A DNA stretch of 64,000 nt, taken from assembly GCF_000756815.1 (NCBI RefSeq), contig NZ_CCVW01000002.1:1-64000 (forward strand). The letters run 5' to 3'. A program made the translations under genes and the position numbers. Positions 47,562 to 56,796 of this stretch are shown here, one piece after another. This DNA is from Legionella massiliensis. Lineage in GTDB: Bacteria; Pseudomonadota; Gammaproteobacteria; Legionellales; Legionellaceae. The notes under the pieces were generated by a model, which searched no databases, was not told where the DNA came from, and saw nothing but the letters and a program-made list of their open reading frames with translations. Position 1 is the first letter of the stretch; every line of letters starts with the position of its first letter.

Positions 47562-47678
47562 CGACCATTCACTGTTCAAAAAATCCCCAATTTATATTTA
47601 TTTATGGGTAATTAAAGCTATTAAGTGATTAAATAATACACATGGCCCTTTTTCGTTAAGATCCCAGCCGGAGGTCTA
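47562..47678 (+). repeat. dispersed repeat R7, copy B
   Basis: Same order as 45715-45820, ending GATCCCAGCCGGAGGTCT. It abuts the IS6 remnant that starts at 47681. Confidence 0.7.
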
Positions 47679-47680
47679 TT

Positions 47681-47875
47681 GGTTCAAGCGGTGTACCAAA
47701 AAAGGTAACCATAGATAAAAGCGGTGCCAATAAAGCGGGTATTGATACTATCAATCGTACGCTGGCTCTCCTTTTCATGAGAGGTGGTGTATTCCTTCAG
47801 CAAGATTGATGTGAGGCAAATCAAATACCTCAACAATATCGTGGAGCAGAATCACTTGATCTAGAGACAAAAAAC
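47681..47875 (+). mobile_element. IS6-family transposase, DDE-core remnant
   Basis: Reads GVPKKVTIDKSGANKAGIDT (second catalytic Asp) and, after a frameshift near 47805, DVRQIKYLNNIVEQNHLI (catalytic Glu), then a stop. This is the C-terminal half of an IS26-like transposase, on the same strand as the 5' remnant at 43745-44000. Confidence 0.78.
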
Positions 47876-47899
47876 TTCTGCGGGGACTATATGAAAAAC

Positions 47900-48844
47900 T
47901 TAGATGTCAACGCCCGATACCTTTATAACCGCCTGCCACAGGGCGTCCTGATTTACTCGGTCATCGAGGTGTTCATATCGCATGATCTCAATGGGACCCG
48001 TCATCTTTTTTGGAGGCGAGCAAAAGAACTTTCCAGAAACATCGACACCAAACTTCGAGGCGGCGAGATATCTTTTGGCCCCTTCATCAACTGAATGTGA
48101 CATTCCAGGAATAAGTTTCACGATTGGCATCATCACGTGCTTCATTATAAAACCTAGATGACGAACCGCCTGGGTATCTGGAGCGGCGCCAGGAGCAACT
48201 GCGTATACGGCTATGTTTTCAGGAATCTTTCGCGCAAGAGCCGCGACCCACCACGCGATAAATACTTTAGCGTCAGTGTAAGCCGTGTTAGGATTGTATT
48301 TTACATTCGGGGAGCTGCGCAAAATCGCTTCTATGGCTGAAACTCGGTCGCCTTTGGACTCTTTCGTTGCGAATGCTGCCAAGTCAGTGTATTTAAACAT
48401 GGGCACGTCGCCGCGCGCAGGTTCCGCACCGGCAATAACGATACGAGTGCCCGCGGCCAAAAGTCCTGCCTTTAAAAGCCCTATCGTTAACTGGTGATGG
48501 CCGATGAGGGGCGCTTGCGACGACTCAATATTCTCACTGGTCACGACACGTTCTTTACCCGGCATCAAACCAGCGTTAAGAAGAAGAAAATCTATGGGTG
48601 CGCCTCGCTTAACTAGAACGGCGAGAGCCTTCTTCACGCTGGTAGAGAAATTAAGGTCTAGGGCAATACCAGTAAAATTTTGCGTTCCGGTCTCTGCCTT
48701 CAATCTATTAACGGCTTCATCGACCCCTGGCTGGCTGCGCCCAGTGACGATAACGTGGTTCCAACCATCTTGGACAAGTTGCTTGGCTGCCGAATATCCT
48801 AAACCAGACGTAGTGCCGGTCACGAGTGCGAGATTTTTTTCCAT
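47900..48844 (-). CDS. short-chain dehydrogenase/reductase
   Basis: A 314-aa SDR oxidoreductase with a Rossmann fold. The cofactor loop is TGTTSGLG (TGxxxGxG), followed by LLLNAGL, and the active site YTDAK (YxxxK). VAPGAAPDTQAVRH follows. The length is that of the retinol dehydrogenase-like subgroup. It lies 33 nt after the TetR gene on the same strand and so is probably co-transcribed and controlled by it. Substrate unknown. Confidence 0.85.
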   Translation of the reverse strand: MEKNLALVTGTTSGLGYSAAKQLVQDGWNHVIVTGRSQPGVDEAVNRLKAETGTQNFTGIALDLNFSTSVKKALAVLVKRGAPIDFLLLNAGLMPGKERVVTSENIESSQAPLIGHHQLTIGLLKAGLLAAGTRIVIAGAEPARGDVPMFKYTDLAAFATKESKGDRVSAIEAILRSSPNVKYNPNTAYTDAKVFIAWWVAALARKIPENIAVYAVAPGAAPDTQAVRHLGFIMKHVMMPIVKLIPGMSHSVDEGAKRYLAASKFGVDVSGKFFCSPPKKMTGPIEIMRYEHLDDRVNQDALWQAVIKVSGVDI

Positions 48845-48877
48845 ATGCCCTCCTCCTTGAAGTTTGTGCTTATTACA

Positions 48878-49465
48878 TTACTTAAAAATAGAATTCATGG
48901 TTGTTTCGACCATTTGCTCCAACGTTCGAACATCTCGTATATTCACTCTCGCCATAACGTTCATGCCCATTGATGTGCCTATAATTGCGGAGGCAAAAGC
49001 CGAAGCGTCTTTTTCGTGAGGTATTTCACCTGCTTTCTGGCCTTTTTGAATTTGAGAGAGAAAAAGAGCATGCATTTTCTCCACTGACTCCCGTATTTTT
49101 TTTTCCAACGGAGGAGGCACATTATTAAGGGAGATAGCAGTGTTAACCAGAAAGCATCCACCAGGGAACTTCTGGTCAGTACAACAGCGAATTTGCTCAG
49201 CAAAAAAAGCCTGAAAGCCAGCTTTTACTGAGCTCGCATTAACCAGCATTTCAACCTTTGAAAAGGCGATCTCTTTTACGTAAAGATCAATTGCCTCTTC
49301 AAAAAGTTTCTTCTTGTCGCCAAAGGTATCGTAGAGGCTCGACTTACTTAGTCCCATCGCTTCTAAAAGTTCCGGGAGATTCGTTGAATCAAACCCGCGG
49401 GTCCAAAATACTTCGATGGCCTTACGCAATACTATTGTGCGGTCAAATTCTCGGATTCTTGCCAT
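48878..49465 (-). CDS. TetR-family transcriptional regulator
   Basis: A 195-aa repressor. The N-terminal HTH reads VLRKAIEVFWTRGFDSTNLP and LLEAMGLSKSSLYDTFGDKK. The C-terminal part has PGGCFLVNTAISL, typical of the NemR/AcuR-like TetR_C group, with a Cys that could sense electrophiles. It likely represses itself and the SDR gene through the dyad 16 bp upstream of its start. Confidence 0.85.
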   Translation of the reverse strand: MARIREFDRTIVLRKAIEVFWTRGFDSTNLPELLEAMGLSKSSLYDTFGDKKKLFEEAIDLYVKEIAFSKVEMLVNASSVKAGFQAFFAEQIRCCTDQKFPGGCFLVNTAISLNNVPPPLEKKIRESVEKMHALFLSQIQKGQKAGEIPHEKDASAFASAIIGTSMGMNVMARVNIRDVRTLEQMVETTMNSIFK

Positions 49466-49480
49466 TTCTACAACATACTA

Positions 49481-49504
49481 ATTCCGGACCATTTAGTCCA
49501 GAAT
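49481..49504. promoter_or_regulatory. candidate TetR operator
   Basis: An imperfect 24-bp dyad with half-sites ATTCCGGAC and GTCCAGAAT, 16 bp upstream of the TetR start codon. Its position and size fit an autoregulatory operator. Confidence 0.55.
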
Positions 49505-49608
49505 AATTTTTACAGGTGCCGTGCTTCTACTTAGGTGTAAGGGGGTGACAATCATTGGAACGAAAAGGTACTCTAAGAACAGCCCCCTTAATTCAAGCCT
49601 AATTTTTG

Positions 49609-50262
49609 TTATTTCTGCATCCGTTCCTTTACCTCAATAATAGCTTTTTTTACAAAAGGTTCTTTTGTTATTTCATCTACATAGTATTTTAGGGATGGCC
49701 ATCGTTCGCGATTAACAGTATACCCTGCTAATTCTAAATTTATAAAAGATGCCGTAATGCTAATATCAGCCAAAGAAAAGCTATCTCCTACTAAATATTT
49801 TTTATTGTTAACTTGTTGCTCGAGGTAATTAAAAATTTCTGGAAGCTTTGTTTCTATAGCATTTTGTACCGCTACTTCGTCAGGTGTCTGCCCAAATTTT
49901 ACTGCGAGTAATTTATTAAAAAAAATACTTAAAGTTGTAGGTATTAATACTGTATCAGCATATTCTTCATACCATAAACATTGAGCATAACCTTCGGGTT
50001 TAGAAGGATAAACTGGAGTAGATGGGTATTTTCTTTCCAGATAAGCACAAATTACTGATGAATCGGGAAGAAGCAAATCATTTTCTTGATAAACAGGAGT
50101 CTTACCAAGGGGGTTTAATTTTAAGAGAGCCTTTTTATGCTCATGTAGAAAAGGAATTATTGTCTTAAGCTCAAAATCCAAGTTTTTTAAATTTAGTACT
50201 ATCCAAACCTTGCGTACAAAAGGTGACACTACGGAACCATACAGTATTCGTTGTATATTCAT
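49609..50262 (-). CDS. glutathione S-transferase
   Basis: A 217-aa GST. The N-terminal thioredoxin-like domain has RILYGSVVSPFVRKV (Ser near residue 11 as likely GSH activator), LLKLNPLGKTPVYQEND with cis-Pro and LPDSSVICAYLE with the Glu/Asp-Ser pair. The C-terminal helical domain has LVGDSFSLADISI. The frame is open to 50370, but that part lies in the IS5 inverted repeat. ATG 50262 has GGAG 8-10 nt upstream. It detoxifies electrophiles by conjugation; the SDR and TetR genes nearby fit a stress-response context. Confidence 0.85.
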   Translation of the reverse strand: MNIQRILYGSVVSPFVRKVWIVLNLKNLDFELKTIIPFLHEHKKALLKLNPLGKTPVYQENDLLLPDSSVICAYLERKYPSTPVYPSKPEGYAQCLWYEEYADTVLIPTTLSIFFNKLLAVKFGQTPDEVAVQNAIETKLPEIFNYLEQQVNNKKYLVGDSFSLADISITASFINLELAGYTVNRERWPSLKYYVDEITKEPFVKKAIIEVKERMQK

Positions 50263-50330
50263 TAAGACTAGTCTCCACTTAGGGAAAGGTGCCGATAAAA
50301 ACTGGCGCGAGAAATTTTTAGGGTTTTGCA

Positions 50331-51299
50331 TAGGCATTGTTGCATAAATCAAAGTTAGGTTAAATTCCATTCAAATAGGAAGTTGTTATTTCATTTTTAT
50401 AGAAATTGGCATACCGAGAGAAATCATACGGTTTAAAACACGCGTAGCAATCCCCCCTTCTGTTTTTTGCTGCGGTAATACTCTCGCTTTCATATCCGGG
50501 CCAATGATTTTTTTGTAACGTAAAATGGCTAGCTCTACATGGCTGCGAAGACCATAGTTGTTTAGTTTTTGCCATGCCATACGCCCGGCCTCCTGCAAAC
50601 GACGAATATGCTCATCGCACTGAGTGTTCTCTTCCTAACTAATCACAGCAATTGATGGAGGAGGAATGACGATCTTTGCGTCAGGCTGCTTCTTCAAGAT
50701 GACCTCATTAAGCTCAAAGCTATCATAAGCGCCATGTCCTTCTTGCTTTGGCCGCATGCTTCTCCTGGTGCCATTCGGATTTTCCGTAAACCTTAAGTCC
50801 TGTAGAATAAACAATGACATGGCTTCCCGGGGTTAAGGTTTGGGCAAGATTGCTCAATTCCAGGTTGATACTGCATTTCGAATGCGTGGAGAAATCAGGA
50901 ATTTCCAATTCAAGATGCATGAGTTGAACCAATGAGTTGGTAAATCCCTCTGCCTGTCGCAGTGGCAAGGAAAAAACCAACCGCAAAAATAAATAGGTCT
51001 CTATCGCCAATCCCGAGTGATCTTTTGGTCGACCTCGGCCACCAGTTTTCTCGGGCTTCCAGGCTTTAATCACATCTTCTGTAAACCATATCGTAATATC
51101 ACCCCGCTTTCTCAGCGCCTCGTTATAGTCTGCCCAGTTTGTTACTTTATACTTGGCTTTTTTAAATTTATGGCGGTATTTGTCATTATGCTTATTAGGC
51201 ATGAGTTAAGCAAAGAAGAGAGAAAAGGGTGGCATGTTAACAACTAGGTACACTATCAGCTATCTTGCTGTAAATTAATACAATATCATCCATTTATGC
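50331..51299 (-). mobile_element. IS5-family (IS903-like) insertion sequence with broken transposase
   Basis: The ends are inverted repeats, GGCATTGTTGCATAAATC at about 50332-50349 and GCGTTATTGCATAAATGG (complement) at about 51282-51299. Inside, the transposase is split: 51202-50723 (TNWADYNEALRKRGDITIWF, KTGGRGRPKDHSGLAIETYL), then pieces at 50820-50635 and 50598-50386 (LRSHVELAILRYKKIIG, TRVLNRMISLGMP). At least two frameshifts make it inactive. It sits about 70 bp upstream of the GST start. Confidence 0.85.
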
Positions 51300-51417
51300 A
51301 ATAACGCGACAAAACCGTATAAAGTTGCTTTTTTTACCTGACTTGGTAGCGATACTCTTTGGTTCGAAAAATAATTTTGCTAAGCTAATTATTAATACAA
51401 CTATGGATAGGTGAAAT

Positions 51418-51840
51418 ATGTCTACAATTTCTCATGATAGAATTATCAACGCGAGTTGTGCAACAGTCTTTAAAGCGTTAACCACTGCTCAGGGATTAAG
51501 ATCATGGTTTACTAGACAAATTCAAGGTTCTGGCCAACTTGGTACAGATTGGATATTGAGCTTTGAAGATCACCCCTCTTTTGACTGGAAAATAGTATCA
51601 ATCGATAATGAAAAATCGGTAATCTGGAAGTGTATAGAGGGGCCAGGGCATTCTCAAGGCACAGAAGCGAGATTTCAGTTAAAGGCTTCGTCTAATAGTC
51701 AATGCACTCTTACTATTAGCCATCAAGGCTGGAATAAGGATGATCCCAAATTTGCTCGCTGTGTTGATATTTGGCGAACCCTCATGCAGCATTTGCAAGT
51801 CTATTGTGAAACAGGTATTGCTTCTCCTGTTTACCACTAA
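51418..51840 (+). CDS. SRPBCC/AHSA1-family protein
   Basis: A 140-aa START-like fold protein: RIINASCATVFKALTTAQGLRSWFT at the start and a C-terminal helix (IWRTLMQHLQVYCETG). Such proteins bind hydrophobic ligands or act in polyketide or aromatic metabolism. It ends 12 nt before a UbiD gene on the same strand, so the two are almost surely one transcription unit, and it may help with the same substrate. Confidence 0.78.
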   Translation: MSTISHDRIINASCATVFKALTTAQGLRSWFTRQIQGSGQLGTDWILSFEDHPSFDWKIVSIDNEKSVIWKCIEGPGHSQGTEARFQLKASSNSQCTLTISHQGWNKDDPKFARCVDIWRTLMQHLQVYCETGIASPVYH

Positions 51841-51852
51841 TAAGGATATCCC

Positions 51853-53451
51853 ATGCCACAACAATCACTACTTGATTTTGTAAATGATCTGGAAAACGCG
51901 AATATGTTGGAGCGAATCAAGGAGGAAAAACGTGTTGATGAGTTACCTCAAATCATGGAAAAGTATCCGCTTAAAGCAGTTTTGGTGGAAAAAATTAAAG
52001 ATTGTGAGTTTCAATTTTTAGCTAATGCTTATTCTAATCCTGAGCAATATGCCTGGGCTATGCAATGCAAAAAAACTGAGACCGGCTTTAAAATTGCGGA
52101 AGCAGCCAGTGGTCGTATCAAGCCGGTCATTGTAGATAAAGCACCTTGTAAAGAAATAATTTTAAAAGGCGATGAGGTAGATCTAACTAGGCTGCCTCTT
52201 TTCTTACATCATGACCGCGATGGTCATGCCTATACTGATGATAATTTACTAATTAGTAAAAACCCTGATACGGGAGTTTATGATTGGGGAATTTATCGCA
52301 GCATGTTTCGCACTAAAAACTGTAAGACACTCGATATGACTTGCACCTCACATAGGCAACGCATACATGCACAAATTGCGGCGGCACAGGGCAAGAACTT
52401 GGAAATGGCTATCGTCATCGGTGGGCCTATTGTAGATAAATTAGCTGCCTTACAAGGTTCAAGTGATGAGGTCGATGATTTTGAAGTTTTAGGCAGTTTT
52501 TATGGACATGCCGCACAATTAATCCAATGTGAAACTATCGATGTATTAGTACCGGCTAATGCAGAAATAGTATTGGAGTGTGAGCTTTTGGCTACTGAAG
52601 GATGGATACACGACGAAGGTCCTTTTGGTGAGTTTAGCGGTATGTATGGAGGTGGCTTAAAACAGAATATACGCTGCAATGTTAAAGCCATGACTTATAA
52701 AAAAAATGGCATCTATCAATATGCCACTATAGGCTGTTCCCATCCATGGTATACCGATAATATGTTGCAATTACCAGCTATTGAAGCCGATTTATTTAAC
52801 TGCTTACAACTTGCTGGAATTAAGGTTCTGGAAGTTCGCTCACCAGAAGGTGGCTTATCCAATATGGCTTACGCGAAAATTCATAAGACTGGTGCTGGCG
52901 ACGCCAAGCAAGCTCTAGGAATCATGCTGACAGGGTCTAAGCAGGGTTTACCCAAATTGGCTTGGGTCTTTGACGAAGATGTCGATATTTGGGACGATAA
53001 GCAAATTCAATGGGCAATGGCTTTTCGTTACATGCCTCATCGCGACACTCTCATTATTCCAGAAACCAATACGATGACAGTTGATCCAAAAATAGCAAGT
53101 TTCGACCCACCTGGTACAGCATCAAAAATCGGTTTCGATTGTACTATCCCCTTAGGCCCAGGATATAACCTGCATGATTTTGACCGCAGCGCAGCAGTTA
53201 ATTTAGGTGATCCACCAGAAAATCTAACTCTCATGTCAGAAGAGGAATTAACGTCTAAAATGTCTGACTTTATTAAAACAAAGCCACGTTCATGGCGAGA
53301 AATTTTAGTGGAATATCATGGCCAACCTTATCCTATTATTTACCGAGCTTTTGGCAACCTTAGGCCTTTATTAGGCCGTATGAATGATGAACCCTGGTAC
53401 CGGTATACCTTTTCACCTAGCAATTTTGTGAATGGGAATGAAGGTAAATAA
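51853..53451 (+). CDS. UbiD-family prenylated-FMN decarboxylase
   Basis: A 532-aa enzyme of the UbiD family, which uses prenylated FMN to remove or add CO2 on aromatic or unsaturated acids. The catalytic glutamates are in DEGPFGEFSG (Glu255, Glu260), and MAIVIGGP and MAFRYMPHRDTLIIP are conserved. prFMN must come from a UbiX-type enzyme encoded elsewhere. It is convergent with a second, quite different UbiD gene and coupled to an SRPBCC gene. Substrate unknown; the canonical ubiquinone enzyme is also possible but less likely given the context. Confidence 0.85.
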   Translation: MPQQSLLDFVNDLENANMLERIKEEKRVDELPQIMEKYPLKAVLVEKIKDCEFQFLANAYSNPEQYAWAMQCKKTETGFKIAEAASGRIKPVIVDKAPCKEIILKGDEVDLTRLPLFLHHDRDGHAYTDDNLLISKNPDTGVYDWGIYRSMFRTKNCKTLDMTCTSHRQRIHAQIAAAQGKNLEMAIVIGGPIVDKLAALQGSSDEVDDFEVLGSFYGHAAQLIQCETIDVLVPANAEIVLECELLATEGWIHDEGPFGEFSGMYGGGLKQNIRCNVKAMTYKKNGIYQYATIGCSHPWYTDNMLQLPAIEADLFNCLQLAGIKVLEVRSPEGGLSNMAYAKIHKTGAGDAKQALGIMLTGSKQGLPKLAWVFDEDVDIWDDKQIQWAMAFRYMPHRDTLIIPETNTMTVDPKIASFDPPGTASKIGFDCTIPLGPGYNLHDFDRSAAVNLGDPPENLTLMSEEELTSKMSDFIKTKPRSWREILVEYHGQPYPIIYRAFGNLRPLLGRMNDEPWYRYTFSPSNFVNGNEGK

Positions 53452-53501
53452 TTCAAGTGTTCACACCTCCTTCTATCTGCATGCAAAAACGTAAAGGAGG
53501 A

Positions 53502-54941
53502 TTAGTGACTCTGCCGGTTCTTAAACTGAGCTAGCTCAGGAAAGTTATACTCTTGCCAGCCAGGAATCTCAGCCACTTTGAAATACAGTGTTTTATCAAC
53601 ACTATTGCGTTCGCTTGGCGGTATTTCATCAACAATGGAGCCGAATGGATAGGTGGCATCTATTCCCAGAGCTGAGCCTAACCGTTGATCTAAGGGCAAG
53701 TCATCAGGCACTGATGGATCAAGTGGGCCTGCCGGGACATCACCGATGATAATAACATCGGTCTGGGGCTGCATTCGAAATGACATAGCCCACTGTACTT
53801 GATCGGGATTTTGCACATCGATATCCGTATTAACAACTACGACCATTTTCGGTCTAACATTAGAAGCTATGGCAGCAAGAATAGCCTGCCTTGCCTCACC
53901 AGAAAAACGGGGCTCCATCGCAATAACCATATAAAAAGAGACACCGCCCGATGCCGGTATTGCCACCTGCTTTATAGTAGGGAATTGTTGTTGCAAGTTA
54001 TTTAATACTGAAGCTTCAAAGGGAATCTGTTTGAGAATATGGTTTTCAGTAGGAGGTACACCTGTTAATAAAGCTTGAAAATAGGCATTATTACGATGAG
54101 TAATAGCTACAACCTTTGCAACGGGCTTGGGCGAGCCTGGCGTGTAATATCCAGTGTATTCACCCAAGGGCCCCTCAAAGACTTGCTGTGTCAAATCAAT
54201 TTCCAGTTCTAAAACAAATTCTGCAGCAGCTGGCACCATGAGATCTATCATTTGGCATTTGATTAGCTCCACTGCTGCGCCACGTAATCCCCCGGCAATG
54301 TCATAGTCATTAGTATTATCAGATGATTGAAATTGGCAGGTGTACTCCAAAATAGGGTCAACACCAATGACAATAGCTGCATGATATTTAGTTAGCCCCA
54401 TTTTTTTAGCTTTAGCAATATGTTTGCCAAGTCGATGGGAAGGTTGGGCAAGAAAAGATAAGCTGGTAGTGTTAATGTATTCAAAACGATAATTTCCTAA
54501 GTCGGTGATTTTAGTTTCCGGATCCTGACTTACAATCAGACCTGCGGTAATGTAAGGGCCCCCATCCAATGGGCTGTATTTGGGAATAGGAAGTTTGGAT
54601 AAATCAATTTGAGTGCCTCTTAAAACATTTTCACAGTTAGCACCATACTTGACAATCACCGGGGGAATAGGCTTATTTAGCCCTTTCATAATAGTCTCAA
54701 AAATAGTCTCTTCAGTAGCTTGGAATGCTAACAAAGCCTTTGCTCGGCTGTTATAAATACCCCCTACTAAAGGATAATCCGTGCCGTTATTTTTGAATAC
54801 TAAAGCAGGGCCGTTTATTGCTGCACTCTTTTGCAGAGCTTTGCCTAGGTCTACTTGAATATCCACATAGCGATCTACTTCTAATAGGTCATTCTGTTTG
54901 TTTAATGCACTTAGAAAATCACGAAAATCTGCATACGCCAT
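53502..54941 (-). CDS. UbiD-family decarboxylase, second type
   Basis: A 479-aa UbiD-family enzyme. The catalytic glutamates are in FEGPLGEYTG (Glu256, Glu261). YHAAIVIGVDP, LLTGVPPTENHIL and WAMSFRMQPQTDVIII match the family. It differs from the upstream UbiD throughout, so it is not a recent duplicate. The two ends are 50 bp apart, where CCTCCTT and AAGGAGG arms could form a weak shared hairpin. Confidence 0.85.
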   Translation of the reverse strand: MAYADFRDFLSALNKQNDLLEVDRYVDIQVDLGKALQKSAAINGPALVFKNNGTDYPLVGGIYNSRAKALLAFQATEETIFETIMKGLNKPIPPVIVKYGANCENVLRGTQIDLSKLPIPKYSPLDGGPYITAGLIVSQDPETKITDLGNYRFEYINTTSLSFLAQPSHRLGKHIAKAKKMGLTKYHAAIVIGVDPILEYTCQFQSSDNTNDYDIAGGLRGAAVELIKCQMIDLMVPAAAEFVLELEIDLTQQVFEGPLGEYTGYYTPGSPKPVAKVVAITHRNNAYFQALLTGVPPTENHILKQIPFEASVLNNLQQQFPTIKQVAIPASGGVSFYMVIAMEPRFSGEARQAILAAIASNVRPKMVVVVNTDIDVQNPDQVQWAMSFRMQPQTDVIIIGDVPAGPLDPSVPDDLPLDQRLGSALGIDATYPFGSIVDEIPPSERNSVDKTLYFKVAEIPGWQEYNFPELAQFKNRQSH

Positions 54942-55450
54942 AATTCCCCCCTAATAGGTTCAATAGCCAAAGAAGAACGATTAAAAATTTCATCCATGAA
55001 AAGCATTTAATCTATATTTCATCTTACCAAGATAGCATATTTAAATTTTATTAAATAATCAGACCTTAGGGAGGGCTCTTTGGCATTAGTACAGCGTCGC
55101 ATTCGGGAGATGTCTCATTACACTCGGCGTGGGCACCGTCAAGTCAACTTGACCAATTAATTGTGCTTAGTGTATAGTTATAACCAATTCTGATTATTTA
55201 ATAGTCTACTCAATCCTGATGCTTTACAAAGATATCAGGCGTTTCGCGACTTATCTTCTCCAAAGTAATGTTGGAGGACTGGTATTTTCCTAGTTTTAAT
55301 CATTAAACGGGTTTGACGCTTAACTTATGAGCTAATGGGTCTAAAACTTTGACCATCATTGAGTCTATAGTTCTGCGAAAACTTAGTTTCTCCAGAATCA
55401 TTGTCTCTGCTCATTTCAATAAATCAACTTAATATTGATGGAGTAACAAT
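54942..55450. other. intergenic stretch with repeat R8
   Basis: No gene seen. 55244-55314 is the inverted partner of R8 (31388-31457). GGCACCGTCAAGTCAACTTG near 55135 looks like an element end. Confidence 0.4.
55244..55314 (-). repeat. dispersed repeat R8, copy 2
   Basis: Complement of 31388-31457, from CGACTTATCTTCTC to CATTAAACGGGTTTG. Confidence 0.65.
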
Positions 55451-56413
55451 ATGAACATTGATGAATTTAATAAGCAATTTGCTGAAATTACAAATTTAAC
55501 CTTAGATGAAGTTACATCAGACGGCGTTGAAAAAATTGTTTTTGAGCATGCCAAAAGATTAAATCCAGAGCTTAATAATCTCGATTTTAAAATTGATGGC
55601 CAGGCAGTTTACTCTGTAGAAAATGATAATTTAGTTATCTCTTATAAGTCTCTGAATAATCGGGAAGACTTTGCCAAAATAGCCAATGCCTATAATGATT
55701 ACTATGAGGGTATTCAAGTTGATCTTACAGATTGGGAAGATCGGAAAAAGAACAATCCAAATTTCTACTTTGCTTTGGTGATAAATGTAAACGTTTTTTT
55801 AAAAAAAGCTTTACCTGATTTTGTAGAGCAAAGGATACCCAATAATAAATTAGCAAATACCTATAAGGCAGTTTTAGCTGATATAAGAGCCCCTTCAATT
55901 TTATCTAAGCAGGGCTTTAGGAAGAACCCTTATCGCGGGGGCTATGTTTATCCTCAAGGATTATCTTTATATCCATCGGCTGTTGTTAAAATCCAGAAAT
56001 CTCAAGAAGATGTTAAGAGCCCATCTGCTAGTGAAAGCCAAAAAATACAGCTAAGAAAACTGATTACGAAAATTTGCACGAATCACGATTATTGGAGTGA
56101 TAAAATTAGATGTGGATCTAGGTTTCCAGATGGTATTAGTCAGATTATCGATATCAGTAATGATTACCAACTTGATCAAGCATTACAATTAATTGGTCAA
56201 ACTGCAGACTATAAATATAGCCCCTATTTTCAATTTGCTCATTCCTTTTTTAGAGGGCGGGATTCGAAGACCAATGAGCTTTATGGAATACTGGCTAAGC
56301 TTAATCAAGGGGTTGATAGCAGAACGGTAAGTACAGTGATTGGGGATTTAGAAAGGCAATTTCCTACTGAAGAGTCAGCAAACGAAAAATCAAATTTGCT
56401 CGATTTATCATAA
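55451..56413 (+). CDS. unknown 320-aa protein
   Basis: Not recognised. Soluble, with no signal peptide. The N-terminus is acidic and helical (MNIDEFNKQFAEITNLTLDE), the C-terminus polar (EESANEKSNLLDLS), which suits a secreted effector but proves nothing. GGAG lies 7 nt before the ATG. The stop codon is part of the ATAA duplication made by the MITE that follows. Confidence 0.6.
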   Translation: MNIDEFNKQFAEITNLTLDEVTSDGVEKIVFEHAKRLNPELNNLDFKIDGQAVYSVENDNLVISYKSLNNREDFAKIANAYNDYYEGIQVDLTDWEDRKKNNPNFYFALVINVNVFLKKALPDFVEQRIPNNKLANTYKAVLADIRAPSILSKQGFRKNPYRGGYVYPQGLSLYPSAVVKIQKSQEDVKSPSASESQKIQLRKLITKICTNHDYWSDKIRCGSRFPDGISQIIDISNDYQLDQALQLIGQTADYKYSPYFQFAHSFFRGRDSKTNELYGILAKLNQGVDSRTVSTVIGDLERQFPTEESANEKSNLLDLS

Positions 56414-56676
56414 AGGCCTGAAACTAAAGATCGTCGGTTTTGCCGCCATTTGAAGACTGTTTTTTAATGATGTATTTAGTCCTGGCGCGGATTATAGGTA
56501 CCAATTCAAAATCAAAACTGTTTGCCTTTGGTCGTGACATATCCTATTAATCAAAATTATTAACCATATGATAATAAAAACAATATTACAATTATCAGGC
56601 TTTTTATAAGTTAAAATTTCATCGCAATTTTTAACTTATAATGGCGACAAAACCGACGATCTTTAGTCCCAGGCCT
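56414..56676. mobile_element. MITE family M1, complete copy (263 bp)
   Basis: Terminal inverted repeats of 36 bp, 56414-56449 and 56641-56676, start AGGCCTGRRACTAAAGATCG with about three mismatches in all. ATAA flanks both ends (56410-56413, 56677-56680) as a likely 4-bp target duplication. No coding capacity. An inner inverted repeat (ATAAGTTAAAATTT type) lies near the right end. A truncated copy is at 44001-44155. Confidence 0.85.
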
Positions 56677-56796
56677 ATAAGTATAATTATGACAAGGCAA
56701 GAACAATGTTCCGTGGTTGTAATAGCGTGACTGACACCCAATTAGAAAAAATATGAATTTACCTTATTCATAACTACTGAGGCTCCTATTATCTAA

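Noticed and set aside
47891-48860. Several plus-strand frames across the SDR gene
   Set aside because: They are antisense to a clear SDR with all family motifs.
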